64,000 nucleotides of DNA from Mycobacterium saskatchewanense (GCF_010729105.1 NZ_AP022573.1:2170001-2234000), one strand, 5' to 3'; shown: positions 1 to 9,020, numbered from the stretch's first letter. Notes: generated by a model not told the origin, from the sequence alone. Translations and numbers: made by a program.

Positions 1-369
1 CCCACCCTGCTCGAGCAGTACAAGATCGACGCGGTGATCAGCGACAAAGACCACGCGGCCAAGTCCGGGATCCCCGCCGGCATCGAGGGCGTCGAGCACC
101 TGTTGGGCACTGGCCATGCGGTGATGGTCAGCGTCAACGCCGAGATGATCTGGGGCCAGCCGATCGAGACCGAAGACGACAACGGCAACCCGGTGTCCGA
201 CCACGCCGTGGTGGTGACCGGTGTCGACACCGCGAACAACGTCGTGCACATCAACGACAGCGGAAGCCCCAAGGGCCGCGACGAGCAGATCCCCATGGCC
301 CTCTTCGTCAAGGCGTGGGACACCAGCAACGAGCTGGTCGTCGTCTCCACCGACACGGTCGGTCATTGA
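1..369 (+). CDS. C39-like papain-fold peptidase domain protein, 5' truncated by window edge
   Basis: The open frame enters at base 1 and stops at 369, giving about 122 C-terminal residues; the start and any signal peptide lie outside. The fragment has the second half of a Peptidase_C39_2-type fold. A VSVNAEMIWGQ strand is followed by DHAVVVTGVD, holding the likely catalytic His, then VHINDSG, holding the likely Asp or Asn, and a closing stretch with IP and AWDTSN. The catalytic Cys would be upstream. Mycobacterial members are usually exported, but that cannot be seen here. The gene is co-oriented with embR, with a gap of about 236 bp in which I see no other gene. Family call is good; substrate is unknown. 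Confidence 0.7.
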   Translation, partial: PTLLEQYKIDAVISDKDHAAKSGIPAGIEGVEHLLGTGHAVMVSVNAEMIWGQPIETEDDNGNPVSDHAVVVTGVDTANNVVHINDSGSPKGRDEQIPMALFVKAWDTSNELVVVSTDTVGH

Positions 370-605
370 CAGCCCACATCGTTTTGAGCAACAAAAGAAT
401 TCGCGTGATCCAGGCAAGGGCCTTGGCGGACAGCACCTTCCAGGTGTGCCGCGCGGCACGGGAGGGCCGCCAGCACAACGCCGCCGCGCCAACCCGGCGA
501 TGCGCGGCGATCCGCGGGTTCTTACCGAATCCACTCGATTCGTATCACAATGACATCATCGATGATCGACGGCGGCCCGGAGGATCCGAGGGGTTGGTAA
601 GCGCG

Positions 606-1751
606 ATGGTGGACACACGTCTCGAACTCGGCCTGCTCGGGCCGCTGGAGATGAGCGTGGACGGCGCCACGGTGCCATTGGGCACCCCCAAACAGCGGGC
701 GGTGCTGGCGCTGCTGCTGATGAACCGCAACAGTGCCGTCAGTGTCGACCGGTTGATCACCGCGCTCTGGGAGGGCTGGCCCCCGTCGGGCGCACGGGCG
801 AGCATCCATTCCTACGTGTCCAATCTGCGGAAGCTCCTGAGCGTCCAGGGAATCGACCCGAAGGGGGTGTTGGCGGCCGCGCCCCCGGGCTACCGCCTGA
901 GCGTCCCCGACGACGCCTGCGATCTCGGCCGGTTCATCACCGAGAAGACCGCCGGGGTGCATGCGGCGGCGTCCGGCCGATTCCCGCAGGCCAGCGTGCA
1001 CCTGTCGGCCGCATTGGCGCAGTGGCGCGGACCGGTGCTCGAGGACCTGCGCGACTTCCAGTTCGTCGAAACCTACGCCATCTCGTTGGTGGAGGAGAAG
1101 ATCCTTGTTCACACGGCCCTGGCGGAGGCCGAAATCGCCTGCGGCCGTGCGTCGTCCGTGATCGCGGAGCTGGAAGCCCTGACCGCGGAACACCCCTACC
1201 GCGAGCCGCTGTGGAACCAGTTGATCACGGCCTACTACCTCACCGAGCGCCAATCCGACGCGCTGGCCGCGTTCCGCCGCGTCAAGGCGACGCTCGCCGA
1301 AGACCTCGGCATCGACCCCGGACCGACCCTGCGCGGCCTCAACGACCGGATACTGCGCCAGGAGCCGCTGGACGTCAAGAGATCGGCGAAGACCACCGCG
1401 GCGGGAACCATCACCGTACTCGACCAGCGCACCCTGGTATCGGGGCAGAAGGCGGTCGCATATTTGCGGGAGCCCTCGGGGCGCAGCCACCCATTGCTGG
1501 CGGCGGCGACCCGGATCGGGCGGCTCAGCGACAACGACATCATGCTCGACAGCCCCAACGTCAGCCGCAATCATGCCGTTATCGTCGACACCGGCACCAA
1601 CTACATTATCAACGACCTCCGGTCGTCGAACGGCGTGCACGTCCAACACCAGCGGATCCGCTCTGCCGCCACGCTGCACGACGGCGACCACATTCGGATC
1701 TGCGATCACGAGTTCACGTTCGAGATGACCGGAGACGGCAGCGACGGATGA
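606..1751 (+). CDS. embR: EmbR, SARP-type transcriptional regulator with FHA domain
   Basis: The 381-residue protein is close to the 388 residues of M. tuberculosis EmbR. It has an N-terminal winged-helix DNA-binding domain (about residues 15-105, with the GARASIHSYVSNLRKLL helix region) and a bacterial transcriptional activation domain (about 110-270). A C-terminal forkhead-associated domain starts near residue 302, with RIGR, SRNH and SNG, the phosphothreonine-binding loop residues. EmbR is known to bind phosphorylated PknH through the FHA domain and to activate embCAB arabinosyltransferase genes. The frame is open upstream of 606, but the ATG at 606 gives the family-length N-terminus; the upstream part is low-complexity and has no similarity. 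The kinase gene lies 200 bp downstream on the same strand, the usual embR-pknH pairing. Confidence 0.93.
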   Translation: MVDTRLELGLLGPLEMSVDGATVPLGTPKQRAVLALLLMNRNSAVSVDRLITALWEGWPPSGARASIHSYVSNLRKLLSVQGIDPKGVLAAAPPGYRLSVPDDACDLGRFITEKTAGVHAAASGRFPQASVHLSAALAQWRGPVLEDLRDFQFVETYAISLVEEKILVHTALAEAEIACGRASSVIAELEALTAEHPYREPLWNQLITAYYLTERQSDALAAFRRVKATLAEDLGIDPGPTLRGLNDRILRQEPLDVKRSAKTTAAGTITVLDQRTLVSGQKAVAYLREPSGRSHPLLAAATRIGRLSDNDIMLDSPNVSRNHAVIVDTGTNYIINDLRSSNGVHVQHQRIRSAATLHDGDHIRICDHEFTFEMTGDGSDG

Positions 1752-1906
1752 ATTCCGTTGCTGTGCAACGGGTCAGGCGGGCCGCTCGGCGGCCCACGGG
1801 CGGGCACGCCGAAAGATCCGGTGATGCAATGATTCTTGGTCGCCGGCCGTTCGCCACGCGCGCCTAGGTGGCAATGCGTTTGCTGGCCCCGCGTCGCGGG
1901 CGTCGG

Positions 1907-1927
1907 TTGTTGGTAGGGTCGGCGGGG
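1907..1927 (+). promoter_or_regulatory. Upstream box shared by the two PknH-type kinase genes (copy 1)
   Basis: TTGTTGGTAGGGTCGGCGGG starts 45 bases before the ATG at 1952. Nearly the same string starts 44 bases before the second kinase ATG at 4881, where the sixth base of the core is T (TATGGT). The element has a plausible extended -10 (TGGTAgGGT or TGGTATGGT). Identity and spacing are read directly; promoter function is inferred. Confidence 0.4.
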
Positions 1928-1951
1928 TCAAGGTTGGCGGGAGGATCAGGG

Positions 1952-3691
1952 ATGAGCGGGGCGCCGAGCTCGCGGGCGGGGTCGAAGTTCGGTCCGTACG
2001 AACTCAAACGGACCCTTGGCCGCGGCGCGATGGGCGAGGTCTATGAAGCGGAGCACACCGTCAAGGGCTGGACCGTCGCCCTCAAGCTGATGTCGGAGTC
2101 CGTCAGCCGTGACCCGGTGTTTCGCGAGCGGATGAAGCGCGAGGCGCGGATCACCGGCAGGCTGCAGGAACCGCACGTGGTGCCCATCCACGACTACGGC
2201 GAGATCGACGGCCAGATGTTCCTGGAGATGCGCCTGATCGAGGGCACCGACCTCGACGGTCTGCTCAAGCGCCACGGGCCGCTCACCCCGCCCCGAGCGG
2301 TCGCCATCATCACCCAGGTCGCGTCGGCCCTGGACGCCGCCCACGCCGCCGGGGTGACCCACCGCGACGTCAAGCCATCCAACGTCCTGGTGACCCGCGA
2401 CGACTTCGCCTACCTGGTCGACTTCGGCATCGCCAGCGCCAACACCGACGAGAAACTCACCCAGGTCGGGACGGCGATCGGCACCTGGAAATACATGGCG
2501 CCCGAACGCTTTTCCAACGACAAGGTGGATCATCGCGCCGATATCTACTCGCTGGCTTGCGTCTTGTACGAATGCCTGACCGGCTCCCCGCCATACCAAT
2601 CCGACAGCGCCGGGGTGCTGGTCAGCGCCCACCTGAACGAACCCGTACCCCGGGCGAGCTTCCACCGCGCCGGCATCCCGAAGGCCTTCGACAGCGTGAT
2701 CGCCCGCGGCATGGCCAAACATCCGCAGGATCGCTACGCGAGCGCCGGTGAGCTGGCGCGCGCCGCTGCGGACGCGCTTACCAGCCCCGATCGCGAGCAG
2801 ACGGTGAACATCTTGCGCCGCAGCGCGGAATCGACGCTGCCCGGCCAGCGGGACGCACCCCAGCGGGCGCCGGTGAACCCGCTCAACTCCGGGGGCATCC
2901 CGGCGGCCCCGCCCGGCGGCTATGCCCACCCCGCCGACAGCGGGCCGATGCGCGGACCCAATCAGCCCAACGGCCCGTACTACCAAACGCGTTGGGCCGG
3001 TGCGCCGCCGATCGTGCCTGGGCCGATCACCGGGCCGCCGCCGTGGGGCCACGCCCCGCCCAGGCGCAACCCCTGGGTGATCGTCGCCGTCGCGGCAGCG
3101 ATCGTCGCGGTCCTGATCCTCGTCGCCATCGGCGTCGCGCTCGCCACCAACGACGACGACAACGCCGCAACGGCGCAAAGCTCGACGACCACCGCACACA
3201 CAACGACGAGCCGAACCGCAACGACCACAACGACATTCACGTCTCCGTCGAACCCCTCCCCCGGTACCGTGGACCGGCTGCTGGGGCTGTTGCCACCCGG
3301 CTACCCGCCCGGCTCCTGCAAGCCGCAGGGCCAACCGATGCCGGGATCGGTCGTCTCGGTCGTGTGCGGGCCGAACACCGATCCCGACGGCCCGTCGGTC
3401 TCGGCGTACGGGCTGTTCTCGGACCTGCCGGGGTTGCAGGACGCCTTCACCGGCTTCAGCAAGAGCGACACCCTGGTCCCATGCCCGGGCGGCAAGGCTT
3501 CACCGGGTACCTGGTGGCACACCAAAGACCCGAACACCGTCCTCGGGCAGCTCGCGTGCGGCACCTACAAGGGGGACGAGCCGCAGGTGATGTGGAGCAA
3601 TCAGCAAACCATGGTGTTCGCCCTCGTCGGCGCAAAACCCCAAGGACCCAACCTCGATCAGCTATACAAGTGGTGGACGTCGCACTCTTAG
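1952..3691 (+). CDS. PknH-type transmembrane Ser/Thr protein kinase with atypical sensor domain
   Basis: The 579-residue protein has a Hanks-type kinase domain (about residues 14-275). Visible are the glycine loop GRGAMGEV (23-30), catalytic Lys45 in VALKLM, HRDVKPSN with Asp139, DFG at 157-159 and a Thr-rich activation loop (KLTQVGTAIGT). A Pro/Gly-rich juxtamembrane linker leads to one membrane helix (about 376-398), a Thr-rich stalk and an extracellular domain with several Cys. The kinase half is nearly identical to that of the next kinase. The extracellular part does not show the PknH pattern found in that gene. ATG 1952 is chosen over 1868 because the family N-terminus starts at MSG and the shared promoter-like box lies just upstream. 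By location it could phosphorylate EmbR; which kinase of the pair does so is unknown. Confidence 0.85.
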   Translation: MSGAPSSRAGSKFGPYELKRTLGRGAMGEVYEAEHTVKGWTVALKLMSESVSRDPVFRERMKREARITGRLQEPHVVPIHDYGEIDGQMFLEMRLIEGTDLDGLLKRHGPLTPPRAVAIITQVASALDAAHAAGVTHRDVKPSNVLVTRDDFAYLVDFGIASANTDEKLTQVGTAIGTWKYMAPERFSNDKVDHRADIYSLACVLYECLTGSPPYQSDSAGVLVSAHLNEPVPRASFHRAGIPKAFDSVIARGMAKHPQDRYASAGELARAAADALTSPDREQTVNILRRSAESTLPGQRDAPQRAPVNPLNSGGIPAAPPGGYAHPADSGPMRGPNQPNGPYYQTRWAGAPPIVPGPITGPPPWGHAPPRRNPWVIVAVAAAIVAVLILVAIGVALATNDDDNAATAQSSTTTAHTTTSRTATTTTTFTSPSNPSPGTVDRLLGLLPPGYPPGSCKPQGQPMPGSVVSVVCGPNTDPDGPSVSAYGLFSDLPGLQDAFTGFSKSDTLVPCPGGKASPGTWWHTKDPNTVLGQLACGTYKGDEPQVMWSNQQTMVFALVGAKPQGPNLDQLYKWWTSHS

Positions 3692-3698
3692 GGCAGTC

Positions 3699-4703
3699 AT
3701 GACGCCGAGCTCGGACTGACCGCCCACGCCGATCAACGCATCGACAGCCTGTCCGGCGGTCAGCGCAAGCGCACGAGCGTTGCGCTGGAACTGCTGACCA
3801 AACCGTCGCCGCTGTTCCTCGACAAGCCCACCTCGGGCCTCGACCCCGGCTACGCGAAGTCGGTCATGCAGACCCTGCGCAGCCTGGCCGACGACGGCCG
3901 CTCGGTCGTGGTTGTCACCCACAACACCGCCCAGCTCAACCTTTGCGACCGGTTGCTGATCCTGGCACCGGGCGGTCGCCTGGCCTACTTCGGTCCGCCC
4001 CGGCAGGCGCTGAGCTACTTCAACTGCGACGACTTCGCGGACCTGTTCAACTTCCTCGAGCACGACACCACGACCGACTGGACGGGCCGGTTCGTCGCAT
4101 CTCCCCTGCACGACGCGCTAACCGGTTCCCGTCCGGCCCAGCGGCCCCCGCAGCCGTCCGGGCCGGCCACCAGGCCGGTCGCGCAGCGGAGCGCGTTCAC
4201 CCAGTTCCTCACCCTGTGCCGGCGGTATCTGGCGGTCACCTCGGCCTGCTGGGCGTCGTGGGCCTACCGCCTCCCGACCAATCGGTGGTGCTGCCCTGGC
4301 CGCGGGTGGAGGTCGCGGTCGCCGTCACCGTGGTTTCGATGATCATCGGCCTGCCGATCTCCACACTGATCGGCAAAGCCGACCGGGGGAAGCGCTGGCG
4401 GTGCTGGTGGTGATGGCGGAGCTCGTGCTGTGCGGCGTGATGCTCGGCGTGAAGGGCAGGCCCCCGCTCGAGCAGCTGGCGTGGCTGTCGCCGTCGCGGT
4501 GGGCCTATGCCATGGCGGCGTCCACCGTCGACCTCAACGACCTGCGCCGGACCGCGGCCGGGGATCAGGATCCGCTGTGGGACTACACGATCAGCAGCTG
4601 GCTGATCGCCGCGGGCGCATGCGCCGCGCAGGCCGTGGTGCTGGTGATCCTGCTCGCGATCGCGCTGAGGCGGCTCGACCCGCAACGCAAGGCCGGGAGG
4701 TGA
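3699..4703 (+). pseudogene. Decayed Rv1747-like ABC transporter (C-terminal remnant)
   Basis: Frames 2, 1 and 3 in turn encode pieces of one FHA-ABC exporter. About 3699-4248 reads as the end of an ABC ATPase with signature SLSGGQRKRTS and Walker B LFLDKPTSGLD, then a linker. About 4250-4395 reads as part of a membrane segment. About 4397-4703 reads as the last ABC-2 type membrane region and C-terminus. The N-terminal FHA domains and Walker A are absent, a large part of the membrane domain is missing, and at least two frame changes are needed. The catalytic Glu after the Walker B Asp is Lys. In M. tuberculosis Rv1747 follows kinase pknF, so a kinase-transporter junction may have been transplanted or deleted here. 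It is unlikely to make a functional transporter. Confidence 0.8.
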
Positions 4704-4836
4704 TTCGGTCGGCGGCGTCACGCGCCGGCCGGTCCGCGTGCCGCTGGCCGCCGGCGAGCCGCACCACGTCCGGACCAGGCGGCCGGCGGCATGATTGCTG
4801 GACCGTGGCTTGCAACCGACCGATCGGGCCGCGAAA

Positions 4837-4856
4837 TTGTTGGTATGGTCGGCGGG
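4837..4856 (+). promoter_or_regulatory. Upstream box shared by the two PknH-type kinase genes (copy 2)
   Basis: TTGTTGGTATGGTCGGCGGG begins 44 bases before ATG 4881. It matches the box at 1907 at all but one position and has the same distance to the start codon. A good Shine-Dalgarno (GGAGG, about 4869) follows. The pair suggests that the second kinase arose with its own promoter, or the reverse, by duplication. Confidence 0.4.
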
Positions 4857-4880
4857 CCTGGTTGGTTTGGAGGTTCTCAG

Positions 4881-6598
4881 ATGAGTGACGGGCAGGCCTC
4901 GCGGGTGGGTTCGGTGTTGGGGCCCTATCACCTTAAACGGCTGTTGGGCCGGGGCGGGATGGGCGAGGTCTACGAGGCCGAGCACACCGTCAAGGAGTGG
5001 ACGGTGGCGGTGAAGTTGATGACCGCCGAGTTCAGCAACGACCCGGTGTTTCGGGAAAGGATGAAACGCGAAGCCCGCATCGCCGGGCGTTTGCAGGAAC
5101 CTCACGTGGTGCCCATCCACGACTACGGCGAAATCGACGGGCAGATGTTCCTGGAGATGCGCCTGATCGAGGGCACCGACCTCGACAGCGTGCTCAAGCG
5201 CTACGGAGCCCTGCCCCCACCGCGCGCGGTGGCCATCATCACCCAGGTCGCCTCGGCGCTGGACGCCGCGCACGCGGCGGGGGTCATGCACCGCGACGTC
5301 AAACCCCAAAACATCCTTATCACCCGCGACGACTTCGCCTACCTGGTCGACTTCGGCATCGCCAGCGCCACCACCGATGAAAAGCTCACCCAGCTGGGCA
5401 CCGCCGTGGGGACCTGGAAATACATGGCCCCGGAACGGTTTTCCAACGACGAGGTCACTTACCGCGCCGACATCTACGCCCTGGCCTGCGTGCTGCACGA
5501 ATGCCTGACCGGCGCGCCGCCCTATCGCGCCGACTCGGCCAGCGTGCTGGTCACCGCCCACCTGATGGACCCCATCCCCCAACCCAGCACCCAACGCGCC
5601 GGCATCCCGAAAGCCTTCGACGCCGTCATCGCCCGCGGCATGGCCAAAAAGCCCGAAGATCGCTACGCCACGCCCTCCATCCTTCCGACCACCAGAACCA
5701 CCCTTCCCGCAACCCCACCCCCCACCCCCTCCACCCGCCCCCACCACCGCACCGCGCCCCAGCGGCCACCGCCCAACCCCCGACCCCACTGGCCTACACG
5801 CCCACCCCGCAGTACTACGCCACCCCCAGCTACCCCAGCCCCGCCCCCAACTGGAACACCCCTCCCCCTCAGCAGCCCCCCGCCCCCTGGAACCAACCTC
5901 CCCAACGCAAACGCAACCCCTGGCCCCTCGTCGCCGCCATCGCCGCCGTGCTGGTGCTCGTCATCGGTGGCGTGGGCGCGTGGTTCATCTTCCGACCCAA
6001 GCCGGTGCCGCCACCGGACCCCGTCCCGACGGATCGCCTCGCCGCACTGCTGCTGGACCCTTCCGAGATCAACTCGATCATGGGTGGTTCGAGTATCGAG
6101 CCCGGGAGCCCCATCACGTCCATGGACACATCCTCGGCGACGCTCTCAGCGCCGGACTGCCGCGCCGCCCTTTATGCGAGCCAGAGCACGGTGTACGCCG
6201 GCAGCGGTTATACGGGGGTGAACGACGTGGTGTCCCGGGAACCGGGCGACAACAACGACCACTGGGTGGACCAGGCGGTGGTCGGGTTTCCGACCGCCGA
6301 CAAGGCAAAGGCTTTCCTGCAGACGTCGGTGGACAAGTGGAAGGGCTGCGCGGGTAAGAGCGTGAGCGTGACCAATAGCAACGGTAAGAGCTATCGGTGG
6401 ACACTCGGGCAACTCGAGGGCGCCCCGCCGAAGATCAGCATGACGGAGACCCAGGAGGGCGCCGAAGGGTGGGCGTGCCAGCGCGTTGCGAGCGTCGCGA
6501 ACAACGTGATCGTCGACCTCAAAGCGTGCGGGTACCACATCACCGATCAGGGCATCCAGATCGCCGACAAGATCGTCGGCAAGATCGACAAGGAATAG
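4881..6598 (+). pseudogene. pknH: PknH orthologue, Ser/Thr kinase with frame-breaking deletion after the kinase domain
   Basis: From ATG 4881 a kinase domain is complete: GRGGMGEV glycine loop, Lys45, HRDVKPQN, DFG, APE and GMAKKPEDRYA. Near 5667-5680 the frame is lost. The continuation in frame 2 (from about 5674 to stop 6598) reads HALHPSDHQ, a Pro-rich linker, a membrane helix (about 5915-5990) and the characteristic PknH extracellular domain with four Cys (APDC, KGC, WAC, KAC). The paralogue has about nine residues (SAGELARAA) at the break, so roughly 26 bases look deleted. Without correction the kinase frame runs to 6221 through meaningless Pro/Ser-rich sequence with no membrane helix. 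Either a true mutation giving a soluble kinase or an assembly error is possible. GGAGG precedes the start. Confidence 0.8.
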
Positions 6599-6635
6599 TC
6601 ACGCGACCAGAGGTCAAGTCGCGCAACGCCCCGCC

Positions 6636-7220
6636 CTATGACGGAAGGTCGGGCCCCTGCGCACGCAGGTCGTCCACCGCGGACATCGCCTCTCGCAGCT
6701 TGGCCAGCCAGTCCTCGGTGTGCTCACCGACCAGCTTGACCGCCCACGCGAGCGCGTCGGCCCGCGACCGCGCGACACCCGCGTCGACCAACGTGTCGAG
6801 CACCTGCCGTTCCGGCTGCTTCAGGCGTGTCATGACCGGTACGGCGATGTGGGTGAACAGGATTCGCTCCGCGCCCGATTCGGAACCCACCTCGACGCCC
6901 CAGGAAACCTTGCGCCCGTAACGATCCTCCGCTTCGTCGGCGATGCGCATCCGCTCCGACCGGGTTTCTTCCCGGAACCGGGCGACCCGGCCCTTGGCGC
7001 GGTCCCCGCTTTCCGCCTGTCCGGCACCTTCCTGTTCCGCCAGCTTGCCGACGACCGTGATCTCTTCACGGTCGACGACGACAGTCGGGTCGCCCTCGAA
7101 CCACGATTCTGGGAGGCGTCCGGCGAACCACTCCGCGGCGCCGCTCGCGTCGGGTTGCTGGGCTTGCTGCCAACCGCCGGGACGGCCATACCGCCTGCCG
7201 TGGGTGTGATGTGATTTCAT
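6636..7220 (-). CDS. abmR: AbmR-like ATP-binding transcription regulator (Rv1265 orthologue)
   Basis: The gene lies between the kinase locus and the adenylate cyclase, the position of Rv1265. In M. tuberculosis Rv1265 is known as AbmR, an ATP-binding DNA-binding protein that regulates the adjacent small RNA Mcr11. The 194-residue product begins MKSHHTHGRRYGRPGG and has a charged middle. A C-terminal helical stretch (ERQVLDTLVDAGVARSRADALAWAVKLVGEHTE, given here only as landmark positions of about residues 148-180) resembles a ribbon-helix-helix-like C-terminus. An in-frame ATG at 7319 would give 227 residues, near the annotated 226 of Rv1265. The extra 33 residues, however, use AT-rich, non-coding-like codons just before 7220, and a TGTAATCAT repeat abuts ATG 7220. 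I prefer 7220; the longer form is possible. Confidence 0.75.
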   Translation of the reverse strand: MKSHHTHGRRYGRPGGWQQAQQPDASGAAEWFAGRLPESWFEGDPTVVVDREEITVVGKLAEQEGAGQAESGDRAKGRVARFREETRSERMRIADEAEDRYGRKVSWGVEVGSESGAERILFTHIAVPVMTRLKQPERQVLDTLVDAGVARSRADALAWAVKLVGEHTEDWLAKLREAMSAVDDLRAQGPDLPS

Positions 7221-7318
7221 GATTACATGATTACACCGTTGCATTGGTAACGGAATGGGCGTTCGCCGAGGGTGAACCTGCCGACCGCGCGTCGGGACCG
7301 CCTTCGTCCGCGGAACCA

Positions 7319-7347
7319 TTGATGTGGCCAGCTCAACGTTGTATTTT
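7319..7347 (+). promoter_or_regulatory. Candidate promoter of the Mcr11-like RNA
   Basis: TTGATG (7319-7324), a 17-base spacer and TATTTT (7342-7347) form a SigA-like promoter facing away from abmR, with an expected transcript start near 7354. The spacing is read from the sequence; the function is inferred from the abmR-mcr11 arrangement known in M. tuberculosis. Confidence 0.4.
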
Positions 7348-7353
7348 TGCTAG

Positions 7354-7510
7354 TGAAGCAGGCCCGGAAGCGACCGATTCGAAGCGCCGGAGAATGGGAT
7401 AGGAATCCGGCCACGTACGACACGCGCATGACGGAGACGTACGCCCCCAGAGTCGCCCGGGCCTGCCTACGTCTACGCCGCGTCGTCCGCCCACCCGACG
7501 CTCCGCTTTT
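7354..7510 (+). ncRNA. mcr11: Candidate Mcr11-type small RNA
   Basis: In M. tuberculosis the small RNA Mcr11 (about 131 nt) lies between Rv1264 and Rv1265 and is transcribed from the opposite strand to both. This window keeps both flanking genes, and the gap has a SigA-like promoter ending near 7347. The region closes with a hairpin, GCGTCG (7480-7485) pairing with CGACGC (7496-7501), followed by TTTT at 7507-7510. No convincing protein frame occupies 7354-7510. The ends are inferred from promoter and hairpin; sequence identity to Mcr11 was not tested. Confidence 0.42.
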
Positions 7511-7580
7511 GGCGAACCATTGAGGGTGAATCCTGCACGATCGTGATGCGCAAACCTGCGGACTGCCCTAACATGCCGGT

Positions 7581-7853
7581 GTGGCCGCACTCCGGCTGCG
7601 GTGCCATGGGTGCGGCACCGCGTTCTACGGTCGCGCGGATGCGCGCTATTGCTGCAACGCGTGCCGGCAAAAGGCCCACCGCGTCCGCGCCCGACGCATC
7701 GCTCTCGCTGCGACGGTGCCCCCTCTGGAGCTGAGTCGCGCGCTGACGCAGGCACAGCAAAACCGGGAAGTGGCGCGCACGGCACGCTTGCGTGCGGAGG
7801 CGGCACGCCGGGCCGCCCAGGAAATCAGGGTGCAACGGGCCGTCCCGCGCTGA
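7581..7853 (+). CDS. Small zinc-ribbon/helical protein of unknown function
   Basis: GTG 7581 opens a 90-residue frame with an N-terminal CHGCGTAFYGRADARYCCNAC motif region (C-x2-C and C-x3-C pairs at residues about 8-28) followed by RQKAHR. The rest is a long, Ala/Arg/Gln-rich, probably helical tail. The two Cys pairs are a likely metal-binding knuckle of a kind common in small actinobacterial proteins. The frame ends 30 bases before the convergent cyclase stop. I recognise no named family. It could be a nucleic-acid-binding accessory protein, but this is only inferred from the basic, Cys-rich composition. Confidence 0.6.
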   Translation: MAALRLRCHGCGTAFYGRADARYCCNACRQKAHRVRARRIALAATVPPLELSRALTQAQQNREVARTARLRAEAARRAAQEIRVQRAVPR

Positions 7854-7883
7854 CGCTCGTGTTGTCCCGACCGACGCCTCGCG

Positions 7884-9020
7884 TCAGCCGCGATCCCGAG
7901 CGCCATTTCCCCGGCGCACACGGAACAGCTTGACTTCGTTCTTGATGCCCTTGAGGCGGCGCGCCCCCGCGAAGGACCCCACAAAATCCCCGCCATCCTC
8001 GATGGCTCCCCACACCGAATCCGCGACCAGCACCGTGCCCGGGCGGGCCACCCCGGTGACGCGGCTCGCGACATTGACGGGGCTGCCGAACCAGTCGCCG
8101 GCGCGGCTCACGGCCATCCCGGAAGCCATCCCGGCCCGCAACCGGGGGAAGTCGTTGTCGGTATCCACGCCGTCGACGAGCTTCAAGACGACGTCGAGCA
8201 GGGGAACCGGATCCGGGCAGACGAACATCACGGCGTCGCCGATCGTCTTGATGAACCGCACCGGCGGGGCGGTCACGTCGCGGGCGAGGTCGGCCAGCCG
8301 GTTGGCCAGGTGCCCCAGCTCTTCGGCCGATACCGCCTCACCTATCCGGGTGAACCCGACGAGGTCGGCGAAGCCGACGGTGACCTCGCGCGCCCCGGGC
8401 AGCGGTTGGCCGGCGGCCCGCTCGGCGGCGTTGACGGCCTCGGTCTCCATCATGTGCCGAAGCTGCATGAACAGCATGTCCTGAATCATGGGGCCCAGCA
8501 GCGGGGCGAGCTGGCTCACCAATGCCTTTGAGGCCTTGGCGATTTCGACCTCGGTGGCGCCCGGGCGCATGATCGCCGAGAGCGCGGAGTAGCGCATCAC
8601 CTCCGCGGCGCGCGACAGGCCTTCGGCCAGCACCCGGACCACGAGGACCACCGTGTCGGGGTCGAGGCCAAGGTCCACGAACAGTTGGGCATAGGCGGCG
8701 GCTTCGCCGTCCGCGCGCATGTGGACGACCGCGTCCGGATCGTCCACCGAGACGAGCCCGATGGCACGCTGCAGCCGTTGCAGGAGTTCCAGGTCGACGC
8801 CGTGGGTCTCGCTGATCTCCCGGGTCGACACATAGGTGCCGTCGTCGCCGACCAGGTGCCGGGTGGCCAGCAGGAGCGGCGGGCTGGTCGCACGGATCTC
8901 GTCGGCGGTGACGCCCTGCTCGAACAGCCATTCCACGAGCTCCGCCCGCTCGGCGCGGGCGGCGCCCTCGAGCCCGTCGAGCAGATCGCCGATTTGTTGG
9001 TTCTGCCCCTCTTCCTCCAC
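7884..9020 (-). CDS. Class III adenylate cyclase with N-terminal pH-sensing regulatory domain (Rv1264 type)
   Basis: The 378-residue protein (397 in Rv1264) converts ATP to cAMP. The N-terminal half (about 1-200) is the helical autoinhibitory domain, with the [23 protein letters not shown] and [16 protein letters not shown] landmarks. The C-terminal catalytic domain shows [11 protein letters not shown] (metal-binding Asp), KTIGDAVMF (substrate Lys and second Asp) and [16 protein letters not shown] (transition-state Asn and Arg). Rv1264 is known to be activated at acid pH by release of the N-terminal domain. GTG 9020 starts just before [15 protein letters not shown], which aligns with the family start; longer frames would run into amiB2. 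It lies downstream of amiB2 on the same strand. Confidence 0.9.
   Translation of the reverse strand: MEEEGQNQQIGDLLDGLEGAARAERAELVEWLFEQGVTADEIRATSPPLLLATRHLVGDDGTYVSTREISETHGVDLELLQRLQRAIGLVSVDDPDAVVHMRADGEAAAYAQLFVDLGLDPDTVVLVVRVLAEGLSRAAEVMRYSALSAIMRPGATEVEIAKASKALVSQLAPLLGPMIQDMLFMQLRHMMETEAVNAAERAAGQPLPGAREVTVGFADLVGFTRIGEAVSAEELGHLANRLADLARDVTAPPVRFIKTIGDAVMFVCPDPVPLLDVVLKLVDGVDTDNDFPRLRAGMASGMAVSRAGDWFGSPVNVASRVTGVARPGTVLVADSVWGAIEDGGDFVGSFAGARRLKGIKNEVKLFRVRRGNGARDRG

Noticed and set aside
370..605. Upstream extension of embR to 315
   Set aside because: The extra 97 residues are out of family and low complexity; the homologous start is near 606.
6600..6635. Possible extra gene between the pknH stop and abmR
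   Set aside because: Only 37 bases; nothing fits.
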